Assembly: GCA_019188245.1 (NCBI GenBank)
Contig: JAECZO010000034.1
Span: 124,001 to 188,000 of the forward strand
Origin: Novymonas esmeraldas
Taxonomy: Eukaryota; Euglenozoa; Kinetoplastea; Trypanosomatida; Trypanosomatidae
Length of the DNA stretch: 64,000 bases
Reading direction: 5' to 3'
In this document: positions 20,773 to 30,462 of the stretch, piece by piece
How the letters are laid out: the number at the start of each line of letters is the position of its first letter
Numbering within the stretch: the stretch's first letter is position 1
The notes under the pieces: generated by a model
Told to the model about the DNA's origin: nothing
The model's input: only the letters and a program-made list of their open reading frames with translations
Databases searched by the model: none
Position numbers and translations under genes: made by a program

Positions 20773-21417
20773 AGCGGCCGCCGCGGCTCTCATCGCGGCC
20801 GTCGCCAATGGCGCCTCCTCCAGCGCGCTCTCCTGCACCACGCAGCTGCGCGTGGGGACGGCTGAGTTGGTGGTGCTCCTCGACGCGGTTGGTGCGGTGC
20901 TTGTGGGGCTGTGCTGTGTGAAGTAGGCCGCCCCCACGTCGAGGCTGCTGACGGCGGCGCACTCGCCGGACTCTGGCGTGAAGGACGGCGTAGTGGAGCT
21001 GCTGTTCACATGCTGTGCGGCGGCGGCGGCGGCGGCGCCGAATGGCACCGGTGGTGGGCTCGGAGGGTGGCCGTGCGTCGTCCTGCGCTGCTCTCCGCGC
21101 CGCACCGCCGCTGCCGCCGCCGCCTCCGCGGTCTCCACCGCCTCGAGCACGCTCACCTCGTGATGCACGAAGAGGTCCACGAGAACGCCATCGAAGTCAG
21201 CGGCGCTGCCCAGCATGCCGTGCTGACACAGAATGAAATGATAAGGGTCCACCACACGCAGCGGAGGTGCCGCCGCAGCCGCGGTGGAGTCGCCGGCCGC
21301 ATGCGTGCGTCCGGCGGGCAGCGCGGCAGGTCGGCCGAGTCTCCCGTGCACTCGCTTGAAGGCATCCTGCGGCGACACGCTCGGTGACGCGCACCACTGC
21401 AGCAGCCCGCGCAGCAT
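18703..21417 (-). CDS. Putative DUF676-family serine lipase/esterase, 904 aa
   Basis: An alpha/beta-hydrolase core is recognisable. It opens with HFILCQHGMLGSAADF (60-75), the usual first strand and oxyanion region. The nucleophile elbow is FTAHSFGG (375-382), with Ser379 as the expected nucleophile. It continues with NFVSVATPHCGAG (427-439), a hallmark of DUF676 lipases, and NTHRDILVGFGTCSL (498-512), which may carry the catalytic Asp. Two low-complexity insertions (about 98-260, including a Gln run at 216-224) separate the first strand from the nucleophile. About 370 Ser/Ala/Thr-rich residues follow the core. No N-terminal signal peptide is convincing. The substrate is unknown, probably acyl lipids. 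The splice acceptor at 21524 supports the start. Confidence 0.8.
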
Positions 21418-21960
21418 GACAAGAGGCAGATCTGATGTGTGCGTGTGTAGGTGCTCTATGTGTGTATGTGTGTGTGTGCGCGCGTGTTCGTGTGTGTGTG
21501 TGTGTGTGTGTGGGCAGCCACGGCTGGTGAGACAAGAATTTGAGAGAGAGAGAGAGAGAGCGGGCCTCGCATGAAAAGGAGGTGGAAGGGGGGGAGAAGA
21601 GAGATGGCAGAGTGCAATGCGATACGGCGTGATGCGTTCGAATATCGAAGCAGTCGCCTACGTCAGCCGTTCCACTCCGACGGCAGAGCCGGAGGCACCG
21701 CGCGCGCATCCGCACAGGTGAGTCCCCCTCCCCAACCACTCATCATCATTTCTCTTCTCCTTAGCAATGCGCAGACGCGCAGAGACACAACACACACATA
21801 CACACACACACACACGTACACACGGATGCACGGATGCACATGCGCACAGAGAGACACGTGTACACTCCGACTCTCGAGCACGGTGAGATTTACAAAAAAA
21901 AAAAAAGCAGTGGAGTGCGAAACGGCAAATGGTGGGTGAGGAGGGTAGTGCGCCTCTCCG
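21418..21960. other. Intergenic spacer between lipase and SET/MYND gene
   Basis: It contains (GT)n at 21489-21511, a GA/CT tract at 21542-21560, (CA)n at 21789-21815 and an A13 run at 21893-21905. No gene is seen. Confidence 0.65.
21524..21560 (-). promoter_or_regulatory. Putative spliced-leader acceptor for the DUF676 lipase
   Basis: A (CT)n tract on the sense strand (21540-21560) is followed by a short T-rich segment and ACCAG, with AG at 21524-21525. The predicted 5' UTR is about 107 nt. Confidence 0.55.
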
Positions 21961-24333
21961 CTACGCGGCAGTGGACGCGGCGGCTGGGGCGGCTGCACGG
22001 ACAACGCAGGACCGACATATCGTGCACTCTCGCCGCTGCACGTCCTGCATCGTCCACGACGACCTTGGTGCCACCATGTCGACAGCGGCGGATGAGGTTG
22101 GGGATGCGGACGTGATGGGCGGGGAGAGATGGTCCGGTGCCGGTGACGTCAGTGGTGCAGAGGGGCGCAGCGGACGCAGGTAGCCGCGGACGGCGCACGC
22201 GGCGCACAGGAGCAGCGGACGCTCGAAGACCGCCGCCGCCGCCTCGGCCGAGCCACCGTTGGCGGCGGCGCCAGGGACGATCGTCGGCGCCTCTGCCGCC
22301 CCGCTGCACCGCGGGCAGGCGCAGAAGAAGCGGTACGTCTCAAGCAAGCAGCGGCGCCGCTCCGCGCTGTTCATCTCCTCCACGTCCGAGTAGCAGATTG
22401 TCAGGGGCTCACGCGGGGCGATGCTGCGCAGGGCATAGAACGTGGCGGCGCGTCCGCCCCGGTGCATGACGCGGCAGAGGTTGGGCGTGCAGGAGTGATT
22501 GAAGTAGCTGGCGGCAGGGTACATGCCAAAGCCGATGCAGCGGTCCTCGGTGTCGTAGACGCCAAAGCTGTTGCACTGCGCAGCCGCGCAGAGGCGCTGG
22601 AAGTAAGAGGCGGACACCTGCAGCAGCGGCTGCCCGACGTCTGTGCCGCCGTCGCCGCGGACGCGCTCGTGCACGAGGAGGCGCAGCACCGGTAGGACCT
22701 GTTTGGTAAAGGTGCGGTAGTACCGCTGATAGGTGCTGAGGCGCTGCTTCGAGAGAACAGAGAGGTTCGTCTCCAGCTGCGCCAACTCCGCGTAGCACGG
22801 GAGAGGGGCGGTGGCTGGCGACTCGGCACCGACGAGAGCCTCGCCGGTGGCGGCGCGGGCAGTGCGCTGCAGCTCAGGGTCGGCGTCGAGCACCTCCACC
22901 ACCCCCGTCAGACCTGCTGTGGCGCGCATCAGCTGAATCGTGCGAACTTCGCTGGGCAGGACAACGGAGCCGACCTCCGTCGGCTGCGCCTGTGGGCCGG
23001 CGTCCGTCGACCGGTGCGCCGCCCCGTCGTCGTCCTCGCGGGGCTCTGGCGTGGTGGACGACCGCGGCGGAGGGCCCGCGGCTTCGGCAGCGGCAGCGGC
23101 ATCACCCGTCGCTGCATCGGCCACGGACACGGTCATCGCGCAGCGCGTCTGGTACCCGGCGGCGCAGACACGCATGATGACAAGGGCGGCGAAGAGCAGC
23201 ATCTGACACTCCAGAACGTGCGGCTCGCTTGTCGAGCGCGACCAGTGCAGCGGCTCGTCGCCCGGCATCGCGGTGACCGCGGCGGCGGCGCTTGCGGCGT
23301 AGTACTCGTCCATGAGGCGCGGGTACAGCCGGCGCAGGACGGCGCACTCGCCGCTCCCCTCGTGCACCTCGCGGTGGGCCCGCCAACACGCCTCCGAGCA
23401 GTAGCAGAGGACACCACATCGGCTGCAGCCCGACATCGCCGGCTCCGCCGCGCACGACGGCGACGGCGGCGACGCCTCCCAACCTTCACGGCGCACCAGC
23501 GGCAATCCTCTCGCTGCACGACGCCGGCGTTGGAGCTGCCGCCGCGCAATCAGCTCCTGTCTCTGCTCCAGCGCCCTCTCCAGCAGCCGCTGCTTCAGCG
23601 CCACCGCGCCATCCTTGCGCGTCTTGGCAGACTTGGACGGCTTCTTGAGTTTGAGAAACGCAGCCGCGGCGGCCGCGGCGCCCTCGCTGCTCGCGTCCGC
23701 CTCCCGGTCCTCCTCATCTCCGCCGCCCTCCGCACCGTCGGTGGCTTGCACGTCGGTCCTGCACAGGTCGCGTCCCAGCCGCGCCTGCTCCTCCGCCACG
23801 TCCATGGCGACCTCGGCGAGGCTGCCACGGTTGCACATCCACCGACCAGCGGGGATCTCTTGGAAGCACACAGAGCACCGCGCTGGCATCGTCGTGTACC
23901 ACCGAGGCGCCGCTGCTGCTGCTTCTGCTGCTGCTGCTGCTGTCGCCGGGGACGGCCCGGTCTGGTGATCGTGACCCTCTGACTCCTCGTCGCGGAGTGC
24001 GTGCACGTGGTGCGCGGCGCACCGGCTGTCGTCGCCTCCCGCCGCTGTCGCCGCTGCTGCTGCGCCACCCTTGGCGCTGCGGCTGACCTTTCGCGCCACG
24101 GACTTGGCGCTGCCACCGCGTGTTGCGGCGGAGCCGGCCGGCGCCGCGTCCGTCGCCTCTGCTGCTGCCTTGGCGGAGAGGTAGAGGGCGCTGGGGCAGC
24201 AGCTCGGGTTCATGATGAGGCTGAACGGCGCCGCGACGAGTACGCGCTCACCAGGGGAGATGGGACGACTCGCGACGGCGTGGCGACCAGCCGCCTCCTT
24301 GGCGGCGACAGCGAGTGTGACACAGTCGTCCAT
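21961..24333 (-). CDS. SET/MYND (SMYD-like) putative lysine methyltransferase, 790 aa
   Basis: The N-terminal SET half begins near residue 18 (HAVASRPISPGERVLVAAPF). MYND-type zinc ligands are C153xxC156, then C303xxC306, C310/C312, C316, His320/324 and C330; about 146 residues of Ala/Glu/Lys-rich sequence separate the first pair from the second. The SET core includes YFNHSCTPN (Asn612-His613-Ser614-Cys615) and LTICYSD, followed by the post-SET cysteines FCACPRC. A further zinc-like set (LLCAAC and CTICRSC) lies near the C-terminus. SMYD proteins use S-adenosylmethionine to methylate lysines of histones or cytosolic proteins; the substrate here is unknown. At 790 aa it is nearly twice the usual SMYD length because of insertions. 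Confidence 0.85.
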   Translation of the reverse strand: MDDCVTLAVAAKEAAGRHAVASRPISPGERVLVAAPFSLIMNPSCCPSALYLSAKAAAEATDAAPAGSAATRGGSAKSVARKVSRSAKGGAAAAATAAGGDDSRCAAHHVHALRDEESEGHDHQTGPSPATAAAAAEAAAAAPRWYTTMPARCSVCFQEIPAGRWMCNRGSLAEVAMDVAEEQARLGRDLCRTDVQATDGAEGGGDEEDREADASSEGAAAAAAAFLKLKKPSKSAKTRKDGAVALKQRLLERALEQRQELIARRQLQRRRRAARGLPLVRREGWEASPPSPSCAAEPAMSGCSRCGVLCYCSEACWRAHREVHEGSGECAVLRRLYPRLMDEYYAASAAAAVTAMPGDEPLHWSRSTSEPHVLECQMLLFAALVIMRVCAAGYQTRCAMTVSVADAATGDAAAAAEAAGPPPRSSTTPEPREDDDGAAHRSTDAGPQAQPTEVGSVVLPSEVRTIQLMRATAGLTGVVEVLDADPELQRTARAATGEALVGAESPATAPLPCYAELAQLETNLSVLSKQRLSTYQRYYRTFTKQVLPVLRLLVHERVRGDGGTDVGQPLLQVSASYFQRLCAAAQCNSFGVYDTEDRCIGFGMYPAASYFNHSCTPNLCRVMHRGGRAATFYALRSIAPREPLTICYSDVEEMNSAERRRCLLETYRFFCACPRCSGAAEAPTIVPGAAANGGSAEAAAAVFERPLLLCAACAVRGYLRPLRPSAPLTSPAPDHLSPPITSASPTSSAAVDMVAPRSSWTMQDVQRRECTICRSCVVRAAAPAAASTAA

Positions 24334-24870
24334 GCCAAGCCTGAGGGTGCAGCACGACGAGAAGAGGCACCGCCTGTGTGTGTGTGTGTGTGGTGTGGTG
24401 TGGTGTGGTGTGGTGTGGTGTGGTGTGGTGTGGTGTGATGGAGAGAGAGTCAGTAGGTCATGTAACGTCAGAGCAAGTCAGAATGCATGAGCAGTGCAGA
24501 GCCGGCCAGCTCAACAACCACAGCTGCCTGATGGAACACTCGACGACGAGGTGGAGAAGAAACACAAAGTGTGAGAGAGGGGAGAGAGACACACACACAA
24601 ACTCACTCTTCAACGCTCCATGTGTGTCTGTGTGCACCATTGAGCCAAAAAAAAAAAAAAAACGCGATCCCATGAGAGTCACAGAGGAAAAGGAGGAGAA
24701 GGCGGCGATGATGGACAGCGGTGCTGCCCTCCCTCCCTCCCCTTGAAGGCAGGAGGAGGATGGGGCAAGTGCACTGCACAGTGTGTGCGTGCACCTGGAA
24801 ACGTCTTTCTTCTCTTCTTCTCTCACAGACGCGTCTCTTACCTCCACGCCACCCTCTCTCTCTCTGAGTC
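24334..24870. other. Short intergenic spacer
   Basis: It contains the (TGGTG)n repeat, a GA-rich segment, a poly-A run at 24647-24662 and mixed sequence to 24870. No gene is seen. Confidence 0.65.
24391..24437. repeat. (TGGTG)n pentamer repeat
   Basis: About nine tandem copies of the pentamer GGTGT follow a (GT)n run. They end about 55 nt upstream of the 790-aa SET/MYND start codon, so they may lie in the 5' UTR or form part of the processing signal (CCACA repeats on the sense strand). Confidence 0.85.
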
Positions 24871-25893
24871 TCACTCTCTCGCGCTCTCAGTCGGCGCTGC
24901 CGCATCCGCCTCCTCCTGCTGCTGCTGCTGCACAGCCTCCAGCAGCCGCAGCTCATCCGGGCTGGGTCGCTTGAACGCCGAGTGCATTACGTGAAACACG
25001 CGCTCGTCGTACTCCCGCTGCCCGGCGCACTCCGCACGCCGCCGCAGCACGTGCGCCGGCAGGTCGTGCGTGTCCTCGAGCCGGTACGCGTACAGCTTGC
25101 TGCGTGGGGAGGTGTCCAGCACACGCACCAGGTTCAGCACGTGCTGTGGGTCGGCCTGCCAGATGGGTCGCCCAGTCTGCCAGTAGTACGTGACGCAGAC
25201 GCTGGCGAGTATGCATGGGATGAGAAGCAGCGCGGTGTATCGGATGTGTTGTCGGCGGAACTCGTCCGGGTGGTAGCGGTACTCGCGGCAGATGCGCTCG
25301 TCCATGTTGTCGCGGTCACGCTTGGACATGGCGTCCTCGCTCCACGAGTCACGCAACTGCGGAGCCCCCCACGGCGCACGCCGCTTCACCTTCAGTTCCC
25401 CCAGCGGCTTGTGCTTGCTCTTGCCGATCGAGGCCGCGGACGTCGTCGTCGTCTGGCGAGTGCGACTCGGGTCGGCCCGACGGCGGTCACCGCGACTGCC
25501 CACCGCGAGCTCCGCCGACACTGGTGGACGCGTGGCGGGCCCGGCGAGGCCGTCACCCACCCCCGCCACCACGTCTTCTTGTGAAGTGCGCAACACATCG
25601 GTGGACAGAGACGACGACGACGACGTTGGTGGGGCGCTCAGGTTGTCTGTGCTGTCACCGCCGTGGTTGGCGCGTGTGCCCCCCGCTGTCGGAGCGGCAG
25701 AGCCCAGTGAGCTTGTCGAGAAGATGCGCACCGACCACCACTTCGCAGCAGTGATGCTGTCATCACCTGAACAGCGGCACCGCCAGCGCCCCGGCAGAGG
25801 CAGCGTGGCATGGCGACGATGGACAGCGCCGCCAGCGTGTGAAACGCAGCGACACGATCGTGCGAGCGGGTCCACTGCACCTCTGCAGCGCAT
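24871..25893 (-). CDS. Single-pass membrane protein, 340 aa, probably mitochondrial, unknown function
   Basis: I chose the ATG at 25893 (MRCRGAVDPLARSCRC); upstream sequence translates a CA-repeat. The first 60 residues are Arg/Ser/Cys-rich with few acids, compatible with a mitochondrial targeting sequence. A Ser/Thr/Asp-rich linker (about 65-150) follows. The conserved-looking half starts with RDRDNMDERICREYRYHPDE and then one transmembrane helix at about 217-236 (YTALLLIPCILASVCVTYYW). The C-terminal 100 residues are soluble and charged (VLNLVRVLDTSPRSKLYAYR, REYDERVFHVMHSAFKRP) and end in a Gln/Glu/Ala tail. The architecture resembles accessory subunits of inner-membrane complexes or assembly factors, but no family is recognised. 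Confidence 0.75.
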   Translation of the reverse strand: MRCRGAVDPLARSCRCVSHAGGAVHRRHATLPLPGRWRCRCSGDDSITAAKWWSVRIFSTSSLGSAAPTAGGTRANHGGDSTDNLSAPPTSSSSSLSTDVLRTSQEDVVAGVGDGLAGPATRPPVSAELAVGSRGDRRRADPSRTRQTTTTSAASIGKSKHKPLGELKVKRRAPWGAPQLRDSWSEDAMSKRDRDNMDERICREYRYHPDEFRRQHIRYTALLLIPCILASVCVTYYWQTGRPIWQADPQHVLNLVRVLDTSPRSKLYAYRLEDTHDLPAHVLRRRAECAGQREYDERVFHVMHSAFKRPSPDELRLLEAVQQQQQEEADAAAPTESARE

Positions 25894-25952
25894 GCTCACT
25901 CTTCTGTTTTTTTTTCTTTTTTGCTCTCTCTCGCGTGTGCACGCATGCGCGT

Positions 25953-25985
<33 letters not shown>

Positions 25986-26696
25986 CGTAGAAGAGGAACA
26001 ACAAGTGCAGAAGGTGTGGTGTGGATGCGGTGGCAAAGCGGTGAAGGAGAGTGGGCGAGAGACAAACAAAGAGGTCAAGGTCGGAGAGGCACTCCTCTTG
26101 GCACTTCCTTCCGCTCTCCCGAGATGACATCGCATTCCACAGTGGAACGACACCTCACAGCAGCGACGCCGACACACACACACAATCTCCGTCCTCTCTC
26201 TCTCTTTCTCTCGCTCGCTCGTGTTCTCCGTCTGAGCTCTGTCGCTCTCCGTCTCGCCCCTCCCACTCATCCCTCCCTACGTGTCGTGATGGACAGTGGA
26301 TGTTCAGCTGTGTCGGCCCACAAGCACACACACGCATCACCGACGCAAACATTGCGCAGCCCGACGATACTCAACCGCCTTATGTGTGTTTGTGTGTGTG
26401 TCTCCCTCAGGTCACTGTGGCCCTCACAGACAGAGCTGTATGAGAGGTGTCGGTGCAGTCTGTGTGCGTGTGTGTGTGTTTACACCTGCAACTACTGACG
26501 TGCTTCGCACTCATCGGGCACTCAGAGAGAGAGAGAGACGAGAGCACCCTTCACACACACAAACACACACACACACACACACACATGCTCCTATCGAATG
26601 GAGTCCGTCACGACAGCACAACGAGTGATAAGTGTGTAAATGAGTAAGTGTGAAAGTGTGTGTGTGTGTGTATCGTCGAGTTAAACTCGAAAAGAG

Positions 26697-26740
<44 letters not shown>

Positions 26741-26932
26741 ATGCACACACAGGCAGACTTACGCACTAGGGAAAACAAAAAGATGAGATAGTCGCTCTTG
26801 TCGACGTGGTATGTGCGTGCCTGTGTGCATACGATCAAAGGACGCACGATTCACTGATGAAGAAGTGGGGGGACAGGAGGAGGATGGGACACACATGTAC
26901 ACTCACAGTGAAGGGGGGGAGAGAGAGAGAGT
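25894..26932. other. Intergenic spacer, 1 kb
   Basis: It contains plus-strand poly-T (25907-25922), a (GT)n tract at 25961-25984, CT-rich stretches near 26190-26225 and long (CA)n tracts at 26559-26584 and 26698-26734. No gene is seen. Confidence 0.65.
26698..26734. repeat. (CA)n microsatellite
   Basis: A nearly perfect CA tract of about 18 units, one of the longest dinucleotide arrays in the window. It is preceded by a shorter (GT)n at 26656-26672, so the two could base-pair as a hairpin in RNA. Confidence 0.85.
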
Positions 26933-28483
26933 CTACTCCAACTGCAGCACCTTGTAGGGGTTGAGGATGCCGTTGGGATCCATCATCGTCTTCACATCCT
27001 TCATCAGCTGAATCGCCCCTGGTGTACGGGAGAGGTGCAGGTAGTCACGCTTCTGCATGCCGACGCCGTGTTCGGCGGAGATGCTGCCGTTGTGCGCCGC
27101 GCAGTACTCGTAGACGGCGGGGTAGAGCGCCGCGTCCAGCTGCTCGACGTGCGAGCGGGTCAGGTCCACGACGTTCAGGTGGATGTTGCCGTCTCCGAAG
27201 TGGCCGTAGCCCACGACGATCACCTCATCCGGGTTCATCTTCTCCTTCTTGTAGAGGATCTCTCGTGTGTACTCGACGATCCCGTAAAACTTGTCGATCG
27301 GGAACGACACGTCGTACTTGTAGATGAGACCGCCGCTGGCGAGATGCACCGGGACGCCCTCGCGCAGCGACCAGAGCTGCTCCGTCTGCGTAGCCGACTG
27401 CGAGAGGATGGGCTCGTACTGCCCGCCGCCGTTGAGCCTGTCGCCCAACTTCGACTGCGCCGCCTCCACAAAGCCGGAGAGCTTGTCGAAGTCGTGCCCC
27501 TCGTTGCTGCCGTTCGTCTCCACCAGCACGCAGAAGTACGCCGCGCTGAAGCTCGTGCCGGCGCGGAAGACATCGTTCTTGCTGACGCGCTCGTAGGGCA
27601 CCTCCGCGGCGGGGCTCGTCGTCATGGACTCACCGTCCATCACCTCGAAGGCGGAGAGGCACTCGGCCAGGTGGCTGTTCGCGAGCTGGTAGAGCTCCAG
27701 CACGGACTCAAAGTCGGTGAGGCGGAAGAGCGCCAGCTGCCGCGAGGCGGGCTGAGGGAACAGCTTGATCGCCGCGCGCGTCACGACGCCGAGCGTGCCC
27801 TCGCTGCCGATGAAGAGGTGCTTCAGGTCGTAGCCGGCGTTGTCCTTGCGCAGCGTCGACATGAGGTTCAGCACATCCCCCTTAGCCGTCACCACCTCGA
27901 CGCCAAGCACGTTCGCGTGCATCGAGCCGTAGCGAGCGAAGTGAATGCCGCCGGCGTTGGTGCTCACGTTGCCGCCGATCATCGAGCTACCCTTGGACCC
28001 CATCGTCAGCGGGAAGAGCAGCCCCTCCTTGGCGCACGCCTCCTGACACTGCTGCAAGATCACCCCCGCCTCCGCCTCCACGGACATGGTGCTCGTCGAC
28101 ACCACCGGTGCCGCGTTCATGAGGTGCGTGCTCAGGACCAGCTCGTCGAAGACCGGCTCCGCGCCGTACACGAGTCCGGTGTTGCCGCTCTGCGGCACGA
28201 CGGCGAGCCTCTCCGCCTGGCAGTACCGAAGGATCTCGCTCACCTGCGCGGTGGAGGTCGGCAGCAGCACCGCCGGGGCGGCGCCTTCGATCTGCCCCAT
28301 CCAATCCACGTTGAAGGGGGCAATCGCCTGCGCCTCCGTCAACATCTTCCCGCGACGCTGCGTGGCGCTGCACGGGGTGTCGAGCACACTGTGCAAGTAC
28401 GCCAGATGCTTTGACGTCACCTTCGCAAAGCGGGGACTGCGTGTCGCGTAGTGCGCCGCCCGCTCTACCGGTGTGAGACCCAT
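26933..28483 (-). CDS. D-2-hydroxyglutarate / D-lactate dehydrogenase-like FAD flavoprotein, 516 aa
   Basis: An FAD_binding_4 fold is evident: VPQSGNTGLVYGAEPVFDE (96-114), GGNVSTNAGGIHFARYGS (170-187) and LRKDNAGYDLKHLFIGSEGT (211-230). The C-terminal FAD-oxidase half has GHFGDGNIHLNV (427-438) and AEHGVG (470-475), both hallmarks of the family. The pattern NAGG...RYGS...LGVEVV with LRKDN...GYDLKHLFIGSEGTLG is closest to D-2-hydroxyglutarate dehydrogenase (about 520 aa in animals); Leishmania genomes often call such genes D-lactate dehydrogenase-like. The enzyme oxidises a D-2-hydroxyacid to a 2-oxoacid. Residues 1-30 are mildly basic (AAHYATRSPRFAKVTSKHLA) and could import it to mitochondria. 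The C-terminus (LQLE) is not a glycosomal PTS1. A splice acceptor near 28564 supports the start. Confidence 0.9.
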   Translation of the reverse strand: MGLTPVERAAHYATRSPRFAKVTSKHLAYLHSVLDTPCSATQRRGKMLTEAQAIAPFNVDWMGQIEGAAPAVLLPTSTAQVSEILRYCQAERLAVVPQSGNTGLVYGAEPVFDELVLSTHLMNAAPVVSTSTMSVEAEAGVILQQCQEACAKEGLLFPLTMGSKGSSMIGGNVSTNAGGIHFARYGSMHANVLGVEVVTAKGDVLNLMSTLRKDNAGYDLKHLFIGSEGTLGVVTRAAIKLFPQPASRQLALFRLTDFESVLELYQLANSHLAECLSAFEVMDGESMTTSPAAEVPYERVSKNDVFRAGTSFSAAYFCVLVETNGSNEGHDFDKLSGFVEAAQSKLGDRLNGGGQYEPILSQSATQTEQLWSLREGVPVHLASGGLIYKYDVSFPIDKFYGIVEYTREILYKKEKMNPDEVIVVGYGHFGDGNIHLNVVDLTRSHVEQLDAALYPAVYEYCAAHNGSISAEHGVGMQKRDYLHLSRTPGAIQLMKDVKTMMDPNGILNPYKVLQLE

Positions 28484-29118
28484 GATTGATGATGTCTCTT
28501 CACACGCGGTAGTAGTATTGGTACGTGTGTGTGTGTGTGTGTGTGATGTACTGGACGGACACGCTGGACAATTGCGAGGGAAAAGAAAAAGTCTAGAGAA
28601 GAGTCGCAGCCGCTCAGGAAGAGATGATGGGAGGAGGGAAGAGGAAGGACGCAGCGGTGCTGGCGACGGTCCGCAGCCGTGATCGCATTCATTGCCGGCG
28701 CCGACGCGCATGCACGCACGCCGGCGGTGGGAGGAGAGAGAGAGTGGAGGTGGCGACACAGAAGAACATGGGAGTGAGTACGATAGAAAGAGAGAGAATG
28801 ACGCGCACGGTCAGCCGAGGTGGAACAGGTGTGACAACAGCAGCTGGTGCCACCGCCTCACCCCGCCCCCACACACATGCACATCCAGCAGCAGCAGCAG
28901 CAGTGTGTGTGTGTGTTACCTCGCCCGCTGCCTCGCGGAGTAGTCTTGCCTTCCTCCTCCTCCTCTTCCACCTCAGCAGCGCTGGTTCACTCGTGGATTG
29001 GCGTCCTCCAGTGTTAGACAGTTACACGACACAAACACACACACACACGCACACGCCACAAACCGATCCAAACACACGTACACACACACACACAGCTGAT
29101 GCCGGGGAGCTGCGACTG
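28484..29118. other. Intergenic spacer
   Basis: It contains (GT)n at 28524-28544, GA-rich sequence near 28620-28800, a CAG-repeat stretch near 28888-28900 and (CA)n at 29032-29060. No gene is seen. Confidence 0.65.
28564..28592 (-). promoter_or_regulatory. Putative spliced-leader acceptor for the D-2-hydroxyacid dehydrogenase
   Basis: On the sense strand a T/C-rich tract (28578-28592) precedes CCAG with AG at 28564-28565, about 80 nt upstream of the ATG at 28483. Confidence 0.5.
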
Positions 29119-30462
29119 CTAAGTCACCAGCGCGGCGACGTCGCTGCCGGCGTCCTCTCCTGCTGCCTCTGCCACACACCGTGAGCAGCGGCACGTGAAG
29201 AAGTAGTTCTTCAGCTGCCGCTGCCGCTCCGCGCGTGAGTCGGCGCCGGCACCGAGTGGAATGTACGTGATCGTCAGAGCCTCCCCGGCGCGGACGGGCC
29301 GCGTCGTGCGCAGCACTACTTCGTGTGTGTCGTCCACGTGGCTGACGGCGGCGTTCGGCGCGCAGGAGTGGTTGAAGGACGCCAGCAGCGAGTAGAGGCC
29401 GGCGCCCTTCAAGATCCAATCAAAGGTCGCCGGTGCCGGTGCCGCGTCGCCGTCACAGCAGGGGAGCACGTAGTCGTTGACGGCGTGCGCATTCAGCATC
29501 ATCTGCCCCACCAGCGTTCGAAGGGTGTCGTCGCTGAAGAGAGTGGAGACGAGCGCCTCCGCCCACAACAGCGGCGCCGGAGCCGCGTCAGGCGCCTGCC
29601 GCCCGCGCCCGTCGCCGACCGCGACGGCGCACGTCTGCACCACCGCCAGCGACGCCCCACTCGCGACGAGGAGCACCTTGGCGCACCGCGCCGCCAGCAG
29701 CGCTCGCAGCGTGGCCATCCACGCCGTTAGGGAGATGCCGCCGAAGCTGACTCCGTCGGGTGGGCTGATGAGCCGGCTGAACGGCGCGACAACTTGTGTG
29801 AAGAGTTGGTAGTTGAGAGAGCTGGACGACCACACCACGCTCTTCTCCGCATCACCGCCGGGCAGCCGCGGCTGCTGTGCGTAGTCGGCCTGCAGGACGT
29901 CGTGGGTGAGGCGCTGCTGCTCGATGACGTGGGACAGGCGGTGTGTGATCCAGGCCACACAGCGCGCAAGAGCCTCGAGTGTGATGCCGGACGACGACGA
30001 CGCCGCCGCTGACGACGCGGAGGATGGCGCTGATGCAGTCGCCCCCGCCTGGCCGGCCTCACGCACCGCGGGCAAGCACGAGCACAGCAGGCGGTGCACA
30101 CGCGCGCTTGCCTGGTGACATTCCGGGGAGCAGAAGTACGACTCGCACTGCCCACAGCGCGTCCACGACGGCGACGGCAACACAGCGGCGGCGGCGGCGG
30201 TGGCCGTGGTGGGTTCCTCGCTGGGGAGCCGATGGCAGCTGAGGCGCAGACACTGAAAGCAAAATGGAAGGCGCAGCTGCAGGAGCGGCGCCGATGGCCA
30301 CGAGATGATGGGCAACTCCTCCACCAGGGCCACACCCGCCTCCAGCGGCGCCGTGGCCCTCACGTGCTTTCCCTCTTCCCCAGTCACCAGCACCTCGCAG
30401 GGCACCTCCAGTCGCGCGAAGATGGTGTTGAGCTCACCCGCGGCCTTCACGGCGGGGTCCAT
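29119..30462 (-). CDS. SET/MYND (SMYD-like) putative lysine methyltransferase, 447 aa
   Basis: Starting at the ATG at 30462, the order is N-SET (GKHVRATAPLEAGVALVEEL, 31-50), MYND finger, helical region, SET core and post-SET. MYND ligands are C68xxC71, C103xxC106, C111xxxC115, His123 and C127; a 31-residue Ala/Thr-rich loop lies between the first two pairs. The SET core has FNHSCAPNAAVSH (363-375) with Asn364-His365-Ser366-Cys367, and LTITYIPLG. The post-SET cysteines are CRCSRC (424-429). The length matches typical SMYD proteins (430-490 aa). The substrate is unknown. Together with the 790-aa gene about 5 kb away it is one of two SET/MYND genes in the same transcription unit, separated by two unrelated genes. 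Confidence 0.88.
   Translation of the reverse strand: MDPAVKAAGELNTIFARLEVPCEVLVTGEEGKHVRATAPLEAGVALVEELPIISWPSAPLLQLRLPFCFQCLRLSCHRLPSEEPTTATAAAAAVLPSPSWTRCGQCESYFCSPECHQASARVHRLLCSCLPAVREAGQAGATASAPSSASSAAASSSSGITLEALARCVAWITHRLSHVIEQQRLTHDVLQADYAQQPRLPGGDAEKSVVWSSSSLNYQLFTQVVAPFSRLISPPDGVSFGGISLTAWMATLRALLAARCAKVLLVASGASLAVVQTCAVAVGDGRGRQAPDAAPAPLLWAEALVSTLFSDDTLRTLVGQMMLNAHAVNDYVLPCCDGDAAPAPATFDWILKGAGLYSLLASFNHSCAPNAAVSHVDDTHEVVLRTTRPVRAGEALTITYIPLGAGADSRAERQRQLKNYFFTCRCSRCVAEAAGEDAGSDVAALVT

Noticed and set aside
26698-26734. Tandem arrays considered as CRISPR-like or centromeric satellite
   Set aside because: The arrays are simple dinucleotide tracts without spacers or longer units.
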